Shown here: piece after piece, positions 1 through 12,156 of the stretch
How positions within the stretch are numbered: the first letter of the stretch is position 1
Layout: each line of letters begins with the position of its first letter
DNA from: Nocardioides sp. Root240
Lineage (GTDB): Bacteria; Actinomycetota; Actinomycetes; Propionibacteriales; Nocardioidaceae
Assembly (NCBI RefSeq): GCF_001428825.1
Contig: NZ_LMIT01000001.1
Location: 428,440 to 492,439 of the forward strand
Reading direction: 5' to 3'
Length of the DNA stretch: 64,000 nt
Translations under genes and position numbers: made by a program
The notes under the pieces: model-generated
The model's input: only the letters and a program-made list of their open reading frames with translations
The model's database searches: none
Told to the model about the DNA's origin: nothing

Positions 1-17
1 GCGAGCGAAGCGAGCGC
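1..17. repeat. 17-bp mirror-type repeat, copy 1
   Basis: The 17 bases GCGAGCGAAGCGAGCGC occur identically at 62899-62915. The first 16 bases read the same in both directions along one strand (a mirror repeat, not an inverted repeat). This copy lies directly downstream of the stop codon of the mutase gene. It may be part of a longer intergenic repeat that continues outside the window. Confidence 0.5.
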
Positions 18-20
18 CGA

Positions 21-2060
<2,040 letters not shown>

Positions 2061-2067
2061 AGAGCGA

Positions 2068-2096
2068 AGCGTAGGCGGATCGATACCGGTTGGTAA
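2068..2096 (-). promoter_or_regulatory. Promoter of meaA (leaderless)
   Basis: Read on the minus strand, TTACCA (2091-2096) and TACGCT (2068-2073) are separated by 17 bp, and the -10 box ends 7 nt before the ATG. Transcription would start at or next to the initiation codon, which explains the missing ribosome binding site. Confidence 0.5.
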
Positions 2097-2147
2097 CCGC
2101 CGTTCGATGTGTGGTTGTGCACAACGCCACATCGGCCGCTTGACAGC

Positions 2148-2495
2148 TCAGGCCGGGATCGGCTCCCGCTCGAGCTCGACCAGCCGGATCAGGTGGGTCA
2201 GGTGCAGCATGCGTCGTACGGCGGGGCAGGCACCTCGCAGGACGACGGATCCGCCGCGGCGACGCGCGCGGCGGCTGGCGGCGGCGACGACCTTCAACGC
2301 CGTCGCGTCGACCGAGGTGACCTCGCTGATGTCGACGAGGACCCGGCCGTCGGTGTAGGAGCCGTGGACACGGAGGTGCTCGTAAAGGGCGTTGCGGAGC
2401 TCGGCGGTGCTGCGCACGTCGAGGTCGCCGCCCAGCACGAGGACGGCACCGGTCTCCCGCAGGTCGGTGCTGATGGTGCTGATCGTCGCGCTCAT
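2148..2495 (-). CDS. STAS-domain protein, anti-sigma factor antagonist type
   Basis: A 115-residue single STAS domain of the SpoIIAA/RsbV kind, normally a partner-switching protein that binds an anti-sigma kinase. The core fits the fold: GDLDVRSTAELR, then VLVDISEVTSVDATAL. Where SpoIIAA has Asp-Ser-Ser-Gly with the second serine phosphorylated, this protein has Asp63-Ala64-Thr65-Ala66, so any phosphorylation would be on threonine. The ATG at 2495 is preferred over a GTG at 2501 because GGAGGG is placed 6 nt upstream of the ATG. No anti-sigma kinase gene is nearby. It sits between the mutase and the adenosyltransferase but nothing ties it to B12 metabolism. Confidence 0.8.
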   Translation of the reverse strand: MSATISTISTDLRETGAVLVLGGDLDVRSTAELRNALYEHLRVHGSYTDGRVLVDISEVTSVDATALKVVAAASRRARRRGGSVVLRGACPAVRRMLHLTHLIRLVELEREPIPA

Positions 2496-2606
2496 GCTCA
2501 CCCTCCCGAGTTCCGGACCCTCCCGCAGGACCCTCTACCCACCATGACGCTCAGGTACCCCGTTCGGTTGCACCGAGCCCCGGAAATTTTCGGCGCGCCC
2601 CGGAAG

Positions 2607-2612
2607 TAGGGT
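2607..2612 (+). promoter_or_regulatory. -10 box of cobalamin adenosyltransferase gene (leaderless)
   Basis: TAGGGT ends 6 nt before the ATG at 2619, and there is no Shine-Dalgarno sequence. The -35 region is only an AT-rich patch (GGAAATTTTC around 2582-2591). The 123 bp between this gene and the divergent STAS gene hold both promoters. Confidence 0.45.
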
Positions 2613-2618
2613 CGAGCC

Positions 2619-3197
2619 ATGGTCAACCTCACCCGGATCTACACCCGCACCGGCGACGCCGGCGAGACACGCCTCGGCGACATGAGCGTGACCACGAAGA
2701 CCGACCTGCGCCTGCTCGCGTACGCCGACGTCGACGAGGCCAACGCCCACCTCGGGGTGGCCCTCGCGACCGGCGAGCTCGAGGACGACGTGGTCGCCGT
2801 CCTCACCCACGTCCAGAACGACCTGTTCGACGTCGGTGCCGACCTGTGCACGCCGGTCGTGGCCGACCCGGAGTACCCGCCGCTGCGCATCGAGCAGGAC
2901 TACGTCGACCGCCTGGAGGGCTGGTGCGACCACTACAACGAGGACCTGGAGAAGCTGCGCTCCTTCATCCTCAACGGCGGTACGCCGGCCGCGGCCCAGC
3001 TGCACGTCGCCCGCACCGTGATCCGCCGGGCGGAGCGGGGCGCGTGGGCGGCGTACGAGGTCCACGGCGAGGCCATGAACAAGCTGGCCATCACCTACCT
3101 CAACCGGCTCTCGGACCTGGTCTTCATCCTCGCCCGGTACGCCAACCGCGCGCAGGGCGACGTGCTCTGGGTGCCCGGGGGCGAGCGAGGGAAGTGA
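2619..3197 (+). CDS. pduO: PduO-type ATP:cob(I)alamin adenosyltransferase
   Basis: A 192-residue corrinoid adenosyltransferase that transfers the adenosyl group of ATP to cob(I)alamin, giving coenzyme B12. The N-terminal ATP-binding signature TRTGDAGETRLGDMS and the C-terminal segment NRLSDLVFILARYAN are both present, and the length is typical of bacterial trimeric PduO enzymes. It is placed 120 bp from the STAS gene and close to the B12-dependent mutase, which it can serve. A gene of this family follows atpC and the DUF2550 gene at a short distance in mycobacteria (recalled); here three extra genes intervene. Confidence 0.92.
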   Translation: MVNLTRIYTRTGDAGETRLGDMSVTTKTDLRLLAYADVDEANAHLGVALATGELEDDVVAVLTHVQNDLFDVGADLCTPVVADPEYPPLRIEQDYVDRLEGWCDHYNEDLEKLRSFILNGGTPAAAQLHVARTVIRRAERGAWAAYEVHGEAMNKLAITYLNRLSDLVFILARYANRAQGDVLWVPGGERGK

Positions 3198-3261
3198 CGC
3201 CCGCGGGGGCGACCTCGCCGAGGCGGTGATCGTCGGTCCCCCGTGTCACGATGGTCGGATC

Positions 3262-6200
3262 GTGAACGTCCTCGCCCAGCTCACCGACGCCTTCCTCGGG
3301 CGCGCCTTCGATGCGGGCACCCTCGAGCGGGCGCACGACGTCGTCGCCCGCGGCGCCGTACGACGCCCCGAGATCGGGATGCTGTCGGCCGCAGCCGTCA
3401 CGGCGACCGCCGAGGTCGTCGGGTCGCGCGAGGAGCCCTACCAGGTCCAGCTGCACGCCGAGGCCCCCAAGGACGACTACGCCGGCTGGCTGTTCACCGT
3501 GTGCACCTGTCCGGTGCGCTCCAGCTGCAAGCACGGCGCCGCGCTGGCGCTGACCCTCCGGCAGAGCTTCGCCCAGCCGAGCGGGCCGGCGTCGACGTGG
3601 CGGCGCACCCTCGAGCGGGTCGTGACCGAGCTCGACAAGCAACGCAGCGTGCCGGGCGAGGAGACGCCTTTGGCCCTCGAGATCAGCCTCGCCGCGCCCC
3701 GGCACAGCTACCGCTCCCCCGGCACCACCCTCCACGTGCGGCCGATGCGCCAGGGCCGCAACAAGCCGTGGGTCAAGACCGGCGCCGAGTGGTCCGACGT
3801 CGCCGCCGCCCTCACCACCGGCGCCTTCCCCCGCGCCCAGGCCGAGGCCGTGGTCGCCCTGCACACGCTGTGGTCCGGCCAGCGCGGCTACTCGCAGGCC
3901 GGCTCGATGCCGGCGCTCGACGAGTTCGGCAGCCAGGTGGTCCGTGCGCTGCGGACGGTCCGCGACGCGGGCGTCACCCTGCTCGGGGGCGGCCAGATCG
4001 CGTCGGTGGAGATCGCCGAGGAGGCGGCCGAGGTCGTCGTACGGCTGGGCGATGCGGCGTCCGGGGGCACCGAGGTGCAGGGCCTGGTCACGCTCGGGGA
4101 GCAGTCCTGGCGCGGCGACGACGTCGTCCCCATCGGCAACCCGGCGACCTCGGTCGGCCTGGTCGACCCGCTCGGGCACCTCGTGGTCGCCGACCTCACC
4201 GCCCCCATGCCGCTGGCCGTGCGCCACCTCGTCGACGGACCCGGGTTCACCGTGCCCCCGGCCGAGGCCGAGGAGTTCCGGGCCGAGCTCCCCGTGCTGA
4301 TGCGCCACCTGCCGGTCCGCGCCGAGACCGCCACGATCGAGCTGCCCGAGCCGCTCACGCCGACACTCGTGCTGACGGTGACCTGGCACAGCGCGACCAA
4401 GGCCGGCCTCGCCTGGACGTGGGAGTACGGCGACGACGGCTCCCGCAGCTGCCCGATCACCAGCAGCGACCCGCTCGGCGGGGTCCGCGACCGCACGGCC
4501 GAGCGGGCGCTGCGTGCCCTGGTCGCGGAGCACCTCCTCCGCACCACGACCGCCACCGACGGCGAGGCACTCACCCTCGCGATCCACGACCTCCCCCACC
4601 TGCGCACCCTCGAGGGCGTGCGGGTCGTCGAGGAGGAGCGGCCCGACTTCCGCGAGGTCGACGTCGCCCCCGAGATCCGGTTCGAGCTCGTCGAGCCCGA
4701 GGGCGACCACACGACCACCGACTGGTTCGACCTGGCGGTCAGCGTCCGGGTCGCCGACGAGTCGCTGCCGCTGCCCGACGTGCTGGCGGCGCTGACGCTC
4801 GGCGAGGAGTTCCTCGTCCTGCCCAGCGGCATGTACGTCACGACGGACCGGCCCGAGTTCGCCCGGCTGCGCGAGGTGGTCGCCGCGGCCGCCGAGCTGC
4901 ACGACCGTGAGGGCGACCGGATCGGCGTCGGCCGCCAGGACCTCGGCCTGTGGGCCCAGCTCGCCGAGACCGGCCTGGTCGACACCCAGGTCGCGGAGTG
5001 GGTACGCCGCGCCGAGGCCCTCCGCGACCTGACCGAGCTCCCGCGGCCCGAGCCCCGCGGGCTGGTCACCGAGCTGCGCAGCTACCAGCGCGAGGGCTTC
5101 TGGTGGCTCGCCTTCCTCTGGCAGCACGGCCTCGGCGGGATCCTCGCCGACGACATGGGCCTCGGCAAGACGCTCCAGGTGCTGGCGCTGATCGCGCACG
5201 CCCGCGCCGAGCGTCCCCTCGACGGGCCCTTCCTCGTGGTCGCACCGACGAGCGTGGTGACGGCCTGGGCCGACGAGGCCGCCCGGCACGCCCCCGACCT
5301 GCGCTTCGGCGTGGTGCGCCGGGGCACCGACGACGTCGCCGAGATCGCCCGCGAGAGCGACGTGGTCGTGACGACGTACACCCTGCTCCGGCTGGCGCAG
5401 GACGACTACGCCGCGATCGGTTGGGCGGGCCTGGTGCTCGACGAGGCGCAGCAGGTCAAGAACCACCAGAGCAAGACCTACACCGCCGTGCGGATGATCG
5501 ACGCGCCGTTCCGGCTGGCCGTCACCGGCACGCCCTTCGAGAACCGGCTGATGGAGCTGTGGTCGCTGCTGTCGGTGACCGTGCCCGGCCTCTACCCGTG
5601 GCCGCGCCGTTTCGCCGAGCGCGTCGTCCGCCCGATCGAGCGCGACGGCGACCAGGCCGTGCTCGACCGCTTCCGCGCCCGGGTGAAGCCCTTCCTGCTG
5701 CGCCGCACCAAGGAGCTGGTCGCCGACGACCTGCCGCCGAAGCAGGAGCAGGTGCTGTCGGTGGAGCTCGAGCCGAAGCACCGCAGGATCTACGACACCC
5801 ACCTCGCCCGCGAGCGGCAGCGGATCCTCGGTCTCGTCGACGACTTCGACCGCAACCGGGTCGCGATCTTCAGCGCGCTCACCACGCTGCGCCAGCTGGC
5901 GCTCGACCCGGCGCTGGTCGACGACGAGCACGACGACGTCGGGTCCGCCAAGCTGGACGTGCTGGTCGACCACCTCGCCGAGATCACCGCCGAGGGGCAC
6001 AAGGCGCTGGTCTTCAGCCAGTTCACCTCCTTCCTCGGGCGAGTGCGGAGCCGCCTGCAGGACGTGGGGATCCCCACGACGTACCTGGACGGGTCGACGC
6101 GCGACCGCGCCGCCGTCATCGACGACTTCCGCAGCGGTACGGCGCCGGTCTTCCTCATCTCGCTCAAGGCCGGCGGCGTCGGCCTGACCCTCACCGAGGC

Positions 6201-6450
6201 CGACTACGTGTTCGTCCTCGACCCGTGGTGGAACCCCGCGGCCGAGGCGCAGGCCGTCGACCGCGCGCACCGGATCGGCCAGACCAGGCACGTCCACGTC
6301 TACCGGCTGGTCGCCACCGACACGATCGAGGAGAAGGTGATGGAGCTCAAGGCCCGCAAGGCCGAGCTGTTCGCCCAGGTGATCGACGGCGACGGGGCGA
6401 TGAGCACCACCATCGGGGCCGACGACATCCGCGGGCTCTTCGAGGACTGA
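3262..6450 (+). CDS. SWIM zinc finger and SNF2 family DNA helicase/ATPase
   Basis: A 1062-residue protein. Near residues 81-93 there is a SWIM zinc finger (CTCPVRSSCKHG), then about 500 residues typical of bacterial SNF2 N-terminal regions. The ATPase core has Walker A ILADDMGLGKT (about 625-637), the DEAQ box at about 727 (LVLDEAQQVKN), TGTPFENRL, PFLLRRTKELV, and the C-terminal helicase lobe with LVFSQFTSFL, SLKAGGVGL and QAVDRAHRIGQ. It is predicted to be a DNA-translocating ATPase remodelling protein-DNA complexes; the physiological role of bacterial members is poorly known. The GTG at 3262 gives MNVLAQLTDAF; a GTG at 3226 is also in frame. Neither has a strong ribosome binding site. Confidence 0.9.
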   Translation: MNVLAQLTDAFLGRAFDAGTLERAHDVVARGAVRRPEIGMLSAAAVTATAEVVGSREEPYQVQLHAEAPKDDYAGWLFTVCTCPVRSSCKHGAALALTLRQSFAQPSGPASTWRRTLERVVTELDKQRSVPGEETPLALEISLAAPRHSYRSPGTTLHVRPMRQGRNKPWVKTGAEWSDVAAALTTGAFPRAQAEAVVALHTLWSGQRGYSQAGSMPALDEFGSQVVRALRTVRDAGVTLLGGGQIASVEIAEEAAEVVVRLGDAASGGTEVQGLVTLGEQSWRGDDVVPIGNPATSVGLVDPLGHLVVADLTAPMPLAVRHLVDGPGFTVPPAEAEEFRAELPVLMRHLPVRAETATIELPEPLTPTLVLTVTWHSATKAGLAWTWEYGDDGSRSCPITSSDPLGGVRDRTAERALRALVAEHLLRTTTATDGEALTLAIHDLPHLRTLEGVRVVEEERPDFREVDVAPEIRFELVEPEGDHTTTDWFDLAVSVRVADESLPLPDVLAALTLGEEFLVLPSGMYVTTDRPEFARLREVVAAAAELHDREGDRIGVGRQDLGLWAQLAETGLVDTQVAEWVRRAEALRDLTELPRPEPRGLVTELRSYQREGFWWLAFLWQHGLGGILADDMGLGKTLQVLALIAHARAERPLDGPFLVVAPTSVVTAWADEAARHAPDLRFGVVRRGTDDVAEIARESDVVVTTYTLLRLAQDDYAAIGWAGLVLDEAQQVKNHQSKTYTAVRMIDAPFRLAVTGTPFENRLMELWSLLSVTVPGLYPWPRRFAERVVRPIERDGDQAVLDRFRARVKPFLLRRTKELVADDLPPKQEQVLSVELEPKHRRIYDTHLARERQRILGLVDDFDRNRVAIFSALTTLRQLALDPALVDDEHDDVGSAKLDVLVDHLAEITAEGHKALVFSQFTSFLGRVRSRLQDVGIPTTYLDGSTRDRAAVIDDFRSGTAPVFLISLKAGGVGLTLTEADYVFVLDPWWNPAAEAQAVDRAHRIGQTRHVHVYRLVATDTIEEKVMELKARKAELFAQVIDGDGAMSTTIGADDIRGLFED

Positions 6451-6481
6451 TCCGTTCGGGTCTTTCGCCGCGCGCCGCGCG

Positions 6482-6493
6482 CGAGGATCCTCG
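6482..6493. repeat. 12-bp perfect palindrome before secreted protein gene
   Basis: CGAGGATCCTCG is a perfect palindrome lying 5 bp before the ATG of the secreted Ig-like protein. It includes the GAGG that could serve as ribosome binding site, so folding could affect initiation. Function unknown. Confidence 0.3.
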
Positions 6494-6498
6494 GACCC

Positions 6499-7482
6499 AT
6501 GAAGACCGTCGCCCGGTGGGCGCTCGCCCTCGTCGTCCCGCTCGGCGGCGTGGTCGCCGTCGCCGCTCCGGCCTCGGCCGTGACCCCGCAGATCTACGTC
6601 ACGGACGGCCCGTACACCCGGGACCAGTCGGTCGCCATCCTCGGCGTCGGGTGCCCCACCGGGGCTCCCGTGTCCGTCGACGTCTGGGACACGGCAAAGC
6701 CCGCGAGCCACGTCGCGCGCAACGCCATCGCCACCGCTGCGGGATCGAACGGTGCCTTCGGCTACAGCTTCGACCTGGACAACCAGTTCGACGCCGGTGC
6801 CCAGGTCGGCTTCTACTTCTCCTGCACCGCGACCCTCGACTGGTCGTGGGACTCCGCGAGCGCGTCGACGCGCACGACCTACGAGTGGATCAGCGTGTCC
6901 TCGCCGCACGCCGAGATCATCGCGCCGGCCACGGCGACCTACGGCCTCAGCCGCGACGTGTGGGTCTCCAACGACGCGGTGCTCGGCAACGTGGTGCTGA
7001 CCCTCGACGGCGCCCCGGTACCGGCCGACCTCACCGCCCCCGAGCCGACCAGCCACTACGGCGCGTGGCTCTTCCACCTGCCGGCCGGACTCTCCGTCGG
7101 AACCCACGCGCTGCACGTCACGTGGACGCCGCAGGCGCCCGGATCCCCCACCGTCACCGACGACGCCACCCTGCGGATCACCAGGCTGCGACCCCGCCTC
7201 TCCCTGTCGCTCAGCGACCGCACCGTCCGCCGTACGCAGTGGTTCAGCGCCCGGGTCCGGCTCTCCGGCACCCGGATCGCGCCGAGGACCGGCACCGTCG
7301 TCATCAAGGACGGCACCCGCGTCGTCATCCGCTTCACCCTCCGGGCGAGCGACGCCGGCACCCGCTCGGTCCGGATCCGGCTCAGCCGCCTCGGCACGCG
7401 GAACGTGACGGCGACCTACCTCGGCAGCGCCAGGCTGACGAGCGTGCGGACCCCGGTCATCACGGTGCGGGTACGTCGCTGA
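6499..7482 (+). CDS. Secreted protein with Ig-like C-terminal domain
   Basis: A 327-residue exported protein. Residues 1-27 are a Sec signal peptide (MKTVARWAL, a hydrophobic core, then APASA). The mature part looks all-beta: a first domain with one disulfide-capable pair (VGCPTG and FSCTAT), a second segment around VLTLDGAPVPADL, and a C-terminal Ig-like repeat of about 95 residues (RTVRRTQWF to VRVRR) of the type that ends many actinobacterial surface proteins. No enzyme motif or cell-wall anchor is seen. Its 3' end overlaps the convergent MFS gene by 23 bp. Role unknown. Confidence 0.7.
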   Translation: MKTVARWALALVVPLGGVVAVAAPASAVTPQIYVTDGPYTRDQSVAILGVGCPTGAPVSVDVWDTAKPASHVARNAIATAAGSNGAFGYSFDLDNQFDAGAQVGFYFSCTATLDWSWDSASASTRTTYEWISVSSPHAEIIAPATATYGLSRDVWVSNDAVLGNVVLTLDGAPVPADLTAPEPTSHYGAWLFHLPAGLSVGTHALHVTWTPQAPGSPTVTDDATLRITRLRPRLSLSLSDRTVRRTQWFSARVRLSGTRIAPRTGTVVIKDGTRVVIRFTLRASDAGTRSVRIRLSRLGTRNVTATYLGSARLTSVRTPVITVRVRR

Positions 7483-8875
7483 CCGGGTTCCGGATCGTCA
7501 GCCAGGACAGCACGCCGCTCACCGCGAGCAGGCCGGCGCACCAGAGCATCGCGGCGCGGTAGCCGTCGGAGAACACCGAGGCCACCTGGTAGTCCTCGCC
7601 CGACAGTCCGACGAGCAGCGGCAGCGCCGCCACCGCGAGGAGCGAGCCCGCGCGGGCGACCGCATTGTTGACGCCCGACGCGACGCCGGCATGGTGGTCG
7701 GGCGCCGCGGCGAGAACGGTCGCGGTCAGGGGTGCCACGAGGGAGGCGAGGCCGAGCCCGAACACCGTGAGCGGTACGGCGACGTCGAGCCAGTACGTGG
7801 GATCGGCATCGACCCGGGACAGACCGAGCGTCCCGAGCCCGCACAGCAGCGGTCCGACAGTCATGGGCAGGCGTGGCCCGATGCGGCCGGCGAGGGCACC
7901 ACCACGTCCGGCGAGCAGCAGCATGACGACGGTGATGGGCAGCGTCGAGAGACCGGCTGCGAGCGGACCGAATCCGGCGACGGTCTGCAGCTGCAGCACG
8001 AGGAAGAAGAGCACACCGCCCAGTGCGGCGTAGGTCAGGAGGGTCATCGCATTGGCTGCGGAGAACTGGCGGATGCCGAAGAGGGACAGAGGCAGCATCG
8101 GGTGCGCGCTGCGGCGCTCGACCACGACGAACGCGATGCCGGCAGCGACGCCGACGGCCAGTGCCACGGCCGCCGAGGCGGGCACCGCCGTCCACTCGAT
8201 CAGTGCGTAGGTGACGCCACCCAGCGAGAGCGCGCCGAGCGCGGCGCCCCGCGTGTCGAACCCGGGCACGGCCTCCGGGTCCCGCGACTCCGGGACGAGG
8301 CGAGCCGCCACCAGGGCCAGGGCAGCCACCGGCAGGTTGACCAGGAAGACCCAGCGCCAGCTCGCCGACTGGACCAGCCAGCCACCCAGGAGAGGACCGA
8401 TGGCAGTGGCGACACCGCCCAGCCCGGTCCAGGTGCCGATCGCGCGGGCTCGGTCGGCCGGAGCGAGCGTGCCCTGGATCATGGCCAGGCTGCCCGGCAC
8501 CAGGAGGGCCGCGGCGATGCCCTGCGCGACACGGGCCGCGACCAGCACCGGCGCCGTCGGCGCCAACCCGCAGGCCGCCGAGGTCAATGCGAAGCCCACC
8601 ACGCCGATGACGAAGACCCGCCGCCGGCCGAACCGGTCGCCGAGGGAGCCGCCGAGCAGGGTCAGCGAGGCGAGGCTGAGGAGGTAGCCGTTGGAGACCC
8701 ACTGGAGGATCCCCAGGCCGGCGTCGAGGTCCTCGCCGACCTGGCGCAGCGCGACGTTGACGACCGTGCTGTCGAGGAGCGCGAGGGCCGAGCCCAACGT
8801 CGCGGCGGCGAGCACTGCACGGCCGGCGGGCGACGCCAGCGGGACGTCCGCGCACGGACCCACCGCAGGTCGCAC
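7460..8875 (-). CDS. MFS drug exporter, DHA2 (EmrB/QacA) type
   Basis: A 471-residue membrane protein with the spacing of a 14-helix DHA2 proton-drug antiporter. Diagnostic stretches are ALLDSTVVNVAL in helix 1, motif A GGSLGDRFGRRRV, motif C GPLLGGWLVQSASWRW, and SRVDADPTYWLD later. The start is a GTG at 8875 directly abutting the TAG stop of the upstream DUF2550 gene, so translation is probably coupled. No own ribosome binding site is visible. Substrate cannot be read from sequence. In mycobacteria the DUF2550 gene is not followed by such a transporter, so this gene is part of an insertion into a conserved order (recalled). Confidence 0.83.
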   Translation of the reverse strand: MRPAVGPCADVPLASPAGRAVLAAATLGSALALLDSTVVNVALRQVGEDLDAGLGILQWVSNGYLLSLASLTLLGGSLGDRFGRRRVFVIGVVGFALTSAACGLAPTAPVLVAARVAQGIAAALLVPGSLAMIQGTLAPADRARAIGTWTGLGGVATAIGPLLGGWLVQSASWRWVFLVNLPVAALALVAARLVPESRDPEAVPGFDTRGAALGALSLGGVTYALIEWTAVPASAAVALAVGVAAGIAFVVVERRSAHPMLPLSLFGIRQFSAANAMTLLTYAALGGVLFFLVLQLQTVAGFGPLAAGLSTLPITVVMLLLAGRGGALAGRIGPRLPMTVGPLLCGLGTLGLSRVDADPTYWLDVAVPLTVFGLGLASLVAPLTATVLAAAPDHHAGVASGVNNAVARAGSLLAVAALPLLVGLSGEDYQVASVFSDGYRAAMLWCAGLLAVSGVLSWLTIRNPVSDVPAP

Positions 8876-9331
8876 CTACGAGCCGCCCTTGATGCGGTTC
8901 CAGTCCGTGCCGGGCGGCATCGCCTCGAGCCAGGACTGGAAGCCGGTCAGCGAGGCCACGCTCATCGCGAGCTCGACCACGCCGTCGGGCGACTGGCAAC
9001 GGATCACCAGGTGGTCGGGGTACAGCGAGGCCTGCTCGGCACCGAGCGGCTCACGTCGCCCGTCGTACTCGAGCTCCTCGCGGCTCCACGAGTGCTTGGG
9101 CCACGGCGAGATCGAGAACACCCGGAACCACTCGAGGGTCTCCCCCGAGTAGCGGCCCAGGCCCAGGACCCAGCCCCGCTCGGGGCGGTCCGTGCGATAG
9201 CGGTGGCTCAGCTCGAAGGTGCCGCCGTGCCGGGACAGCAGACGGCGCCGGACGATGAGTCCGGCGCCGTACAGCACACACAGCAGCAGGAGCGCGCCAC
9301 AAGCGTCGAGCAGCCACTCCCACCACGTCAT
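8876..9331 (-). CDS. DUF2550 family membrane protein downstream of atpC
   Basis: A 151-residue protein with a single N-terminal membrane segment (WLLDACGALLLLCVLYGAG) followed by a basic stretch and a soluble domain (RYSGETLEWFRV, SLYPDHLVIRCQ). Proteins of this family lie just after the ATP synthase epsilon gene in many actinobacteria, for example next to atpC in Mycobacterium; their function is unknown. It begins 7 bp after the atpC stop codon and ends directly before the MFS start, so it is probably the last ancestral member of the atp transcription unit. Confidence 0.85.
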   Translation of the reverse strand: MTWWEWLLDACGALLLLCVLYGAGLIVRRRLLSRHGGTFELSHRYRTDRPERGWVLGLGRYSGETLEWFRVFSISPWPKHSWSREELEYDGRREPLGAEQASLYPDHLVIRCQSPDGVVELAMSVASLTGFQSWLEAMPPGTDWNRIKGGS

Positions 9332-9338
9332 ATTCGTG

Positions 9339-9746
9339 CTAGCTGACCTTCTCCGCCGCGCGGATCCGTGCCTCGGCGTGGCGCAGCCGCTGCTCCGCCT
9401 CGTTGCTCGAGTCGAGCAGGCGCTTGGCCTCCTCGAGGTCGATGCGAGCCTGGGACACCTCGATGTCCTCGGCCTTCTCGATGTGCTCGGCGAGGATCGA
9501 GACCCGGTCGTTGGCGACCGACAGCACGCCACCGTCGACAGCGACGACGACGAGCTGGTTGGTGCCCGCGACCTGGATCTCGACGACCGAGGCCTGCAGC
9601 AGCGACAGCGTGGGCGCGTGACCGCGCAGCACGCCGATGTCACCCTCGAGCGTGCGCGCGATGATCATCGCCGCCTCACCGGACCACACGGTCCGGTCGG
9701 CAGCGACGAGCTCGACGTGCAGGTGCTCGACTGCGGTCTCCGCCAT
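9339..9746 (-). CDS. atpC: F1Fo ATP synthase subunit epsilon
   Basis: A 135-residue epsilon subunit of the central stalk of F1. The N-terminal beta sandwich is clear (LHVELVAADRTVWSG, DIGVLRGHAPTLSLL) and is followed by a C-terminal helical hairpin (EKAEDIEVSQARIDLEEAKR). The ATG at 9746 lies 2 bp after the atpD stop, indicating translational coupling; longer upstream extensions do not fit the family. Confidence 0.95.
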   Translation of the reverse strand: MAETAVEHLHVELVAADRTVWSGEAAMIIARTLEGDIGVLRGHAPTLSLLQASVVEIQVAGTNQLVVVAVDGGVLSVANDRVSILAEHIEKAEDIEVSQARIDLEEAKRLLDSSNEAEQRLRHAEARIRAAEKVS

Positions 9747-9748
9747 GA

Positions 9749-11206
<1,458 letters not shown>

Positions 11207-11238
11207 TTACTCCGTTTGGTGTTGAACTCGATGGTGGA

Positions 11239-12153
11239 TCAGTCGTTGGCAGCCTGGGCGTCGGCGAGCGCGTTCACGCCACCGACGATCTCGCTGATCT
11301 CCTGCGTGATGCCCGCCTGGCGCGCCTGGTTGGCGATCCGGGTGAGCTTCTTGATCAGCTCCTCCGCGTTGTCCGTCGCGGACTTCATCGCCTTCTGGCG
11401 GGCAGCGAGCTCGGAGGCCGCCGCCTGCAGGAGGCTGTAGAAGATCCGGCTCTGGACGTACTGCGGGAGCAGGCCGTCGAGCACCTGCTCGGCCGAGGGC
11501 TCGAACTCGTAGAGCGGCAGCAGGTCCTCCGTCGCCGGGGCCTCCTCGCCCTCGACGACCTCGAGCGGCAGCAGCCGGACCGCAGTCGGCTCCTGGGTCA
11601 GCATCGACCGGAAGCGGGTGTAGACCACGTGGACCTCGTCCACGTCGCCGTCCTCGCCCTGCTCCTTGAGGAAGGCCTCGATCAGCGCCGCGCCGATCTC
11701 CGCCGCCTTGTCGTAGGTCGGCTGGTCCGAGAAGCCGGTCCAGGACTGCACGTAGGGGCGGTTGCGGAACTTGAAGTACGCCTCCGCCTTGCGGCCCGCG
11801 AGGAAGAAGTCGAGCTCCTTGCCCTCGGCACGCAGCCGCTCGGAGAGACGCTCGGTCTCCTTGATGACGCTCGAGGAGTAGGCACCCGCGAGACCACGGT
11901 CGCTGGTGATGACCAGGACCGCGGCGCGCTTGGGGTTCTCCTCCTCCCGCGTCAGCGGGTGGTCGACGTTCGAGTACGTCGCCACCGCCGACACGGCACG
12001 GGTCAGCTCCCGGGCGTACGGCGCTGCCGCCGCGGCCCGCTGCTGCGCCTTGATGATCCGGGACGCAGCGATGAGCTCCATGGCGCGCGTGATCTTCTTC
12101 ATCGACTCCGTCGACTTGATCCGCGCGCGGTACTCACGCAGCGAGACGGCCAT
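11239..12153 (-). CDS. atpG: F1Fo ATP synthase subunit gamma
   Basis: A 304-residue gamma subunit, the rotating central shaft of F1. The N-terminal coiled-coil helix has the hallmark [20 protein letters not shown], the middle has [13 protein letters not shown], and the C-terminal helix [17 protein letters not shown] closes the coiled coil. It starts 3 bp after the atpA stop codon, so the two are translationally coupled. Confidence 0.97.
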   Translation of the reverse strand: MAVSLREYRARIKSTESMKKITRAMELIAASRIIKAQQRAAAAAPYARELTRAVSAVATYSNVDHPLTREEENPKRAAVLVITSDRGLAGAYSSSVIKETERLSERLRAEGKELDFFLAGRKAEAYFKFRNRPYVQSWTGFSDQPTYDKAAEIGAALIEAFLKEQGEDGDVDEVHVVYTRFRSMLTQEPTAVRLLPLEVVEGEEAPATEDLLPLYEFEPSAEQVLDGLLPQYVQSRIFYSLLQAAASELAARQKAMKSATDNAEELIKKLTRIANQARQAGITQEISEIVGGVNALADAQAAND

Positions 12154-12156
12154 GCG

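Noticed and set aside
3124..7116. 1330-codon open frame on the minus strand across the SNF2 and secreted-protein genes
   Set aside because: It runs antisense through three plus-strand genes with recognisable domains and has no domain or start signal of its own.
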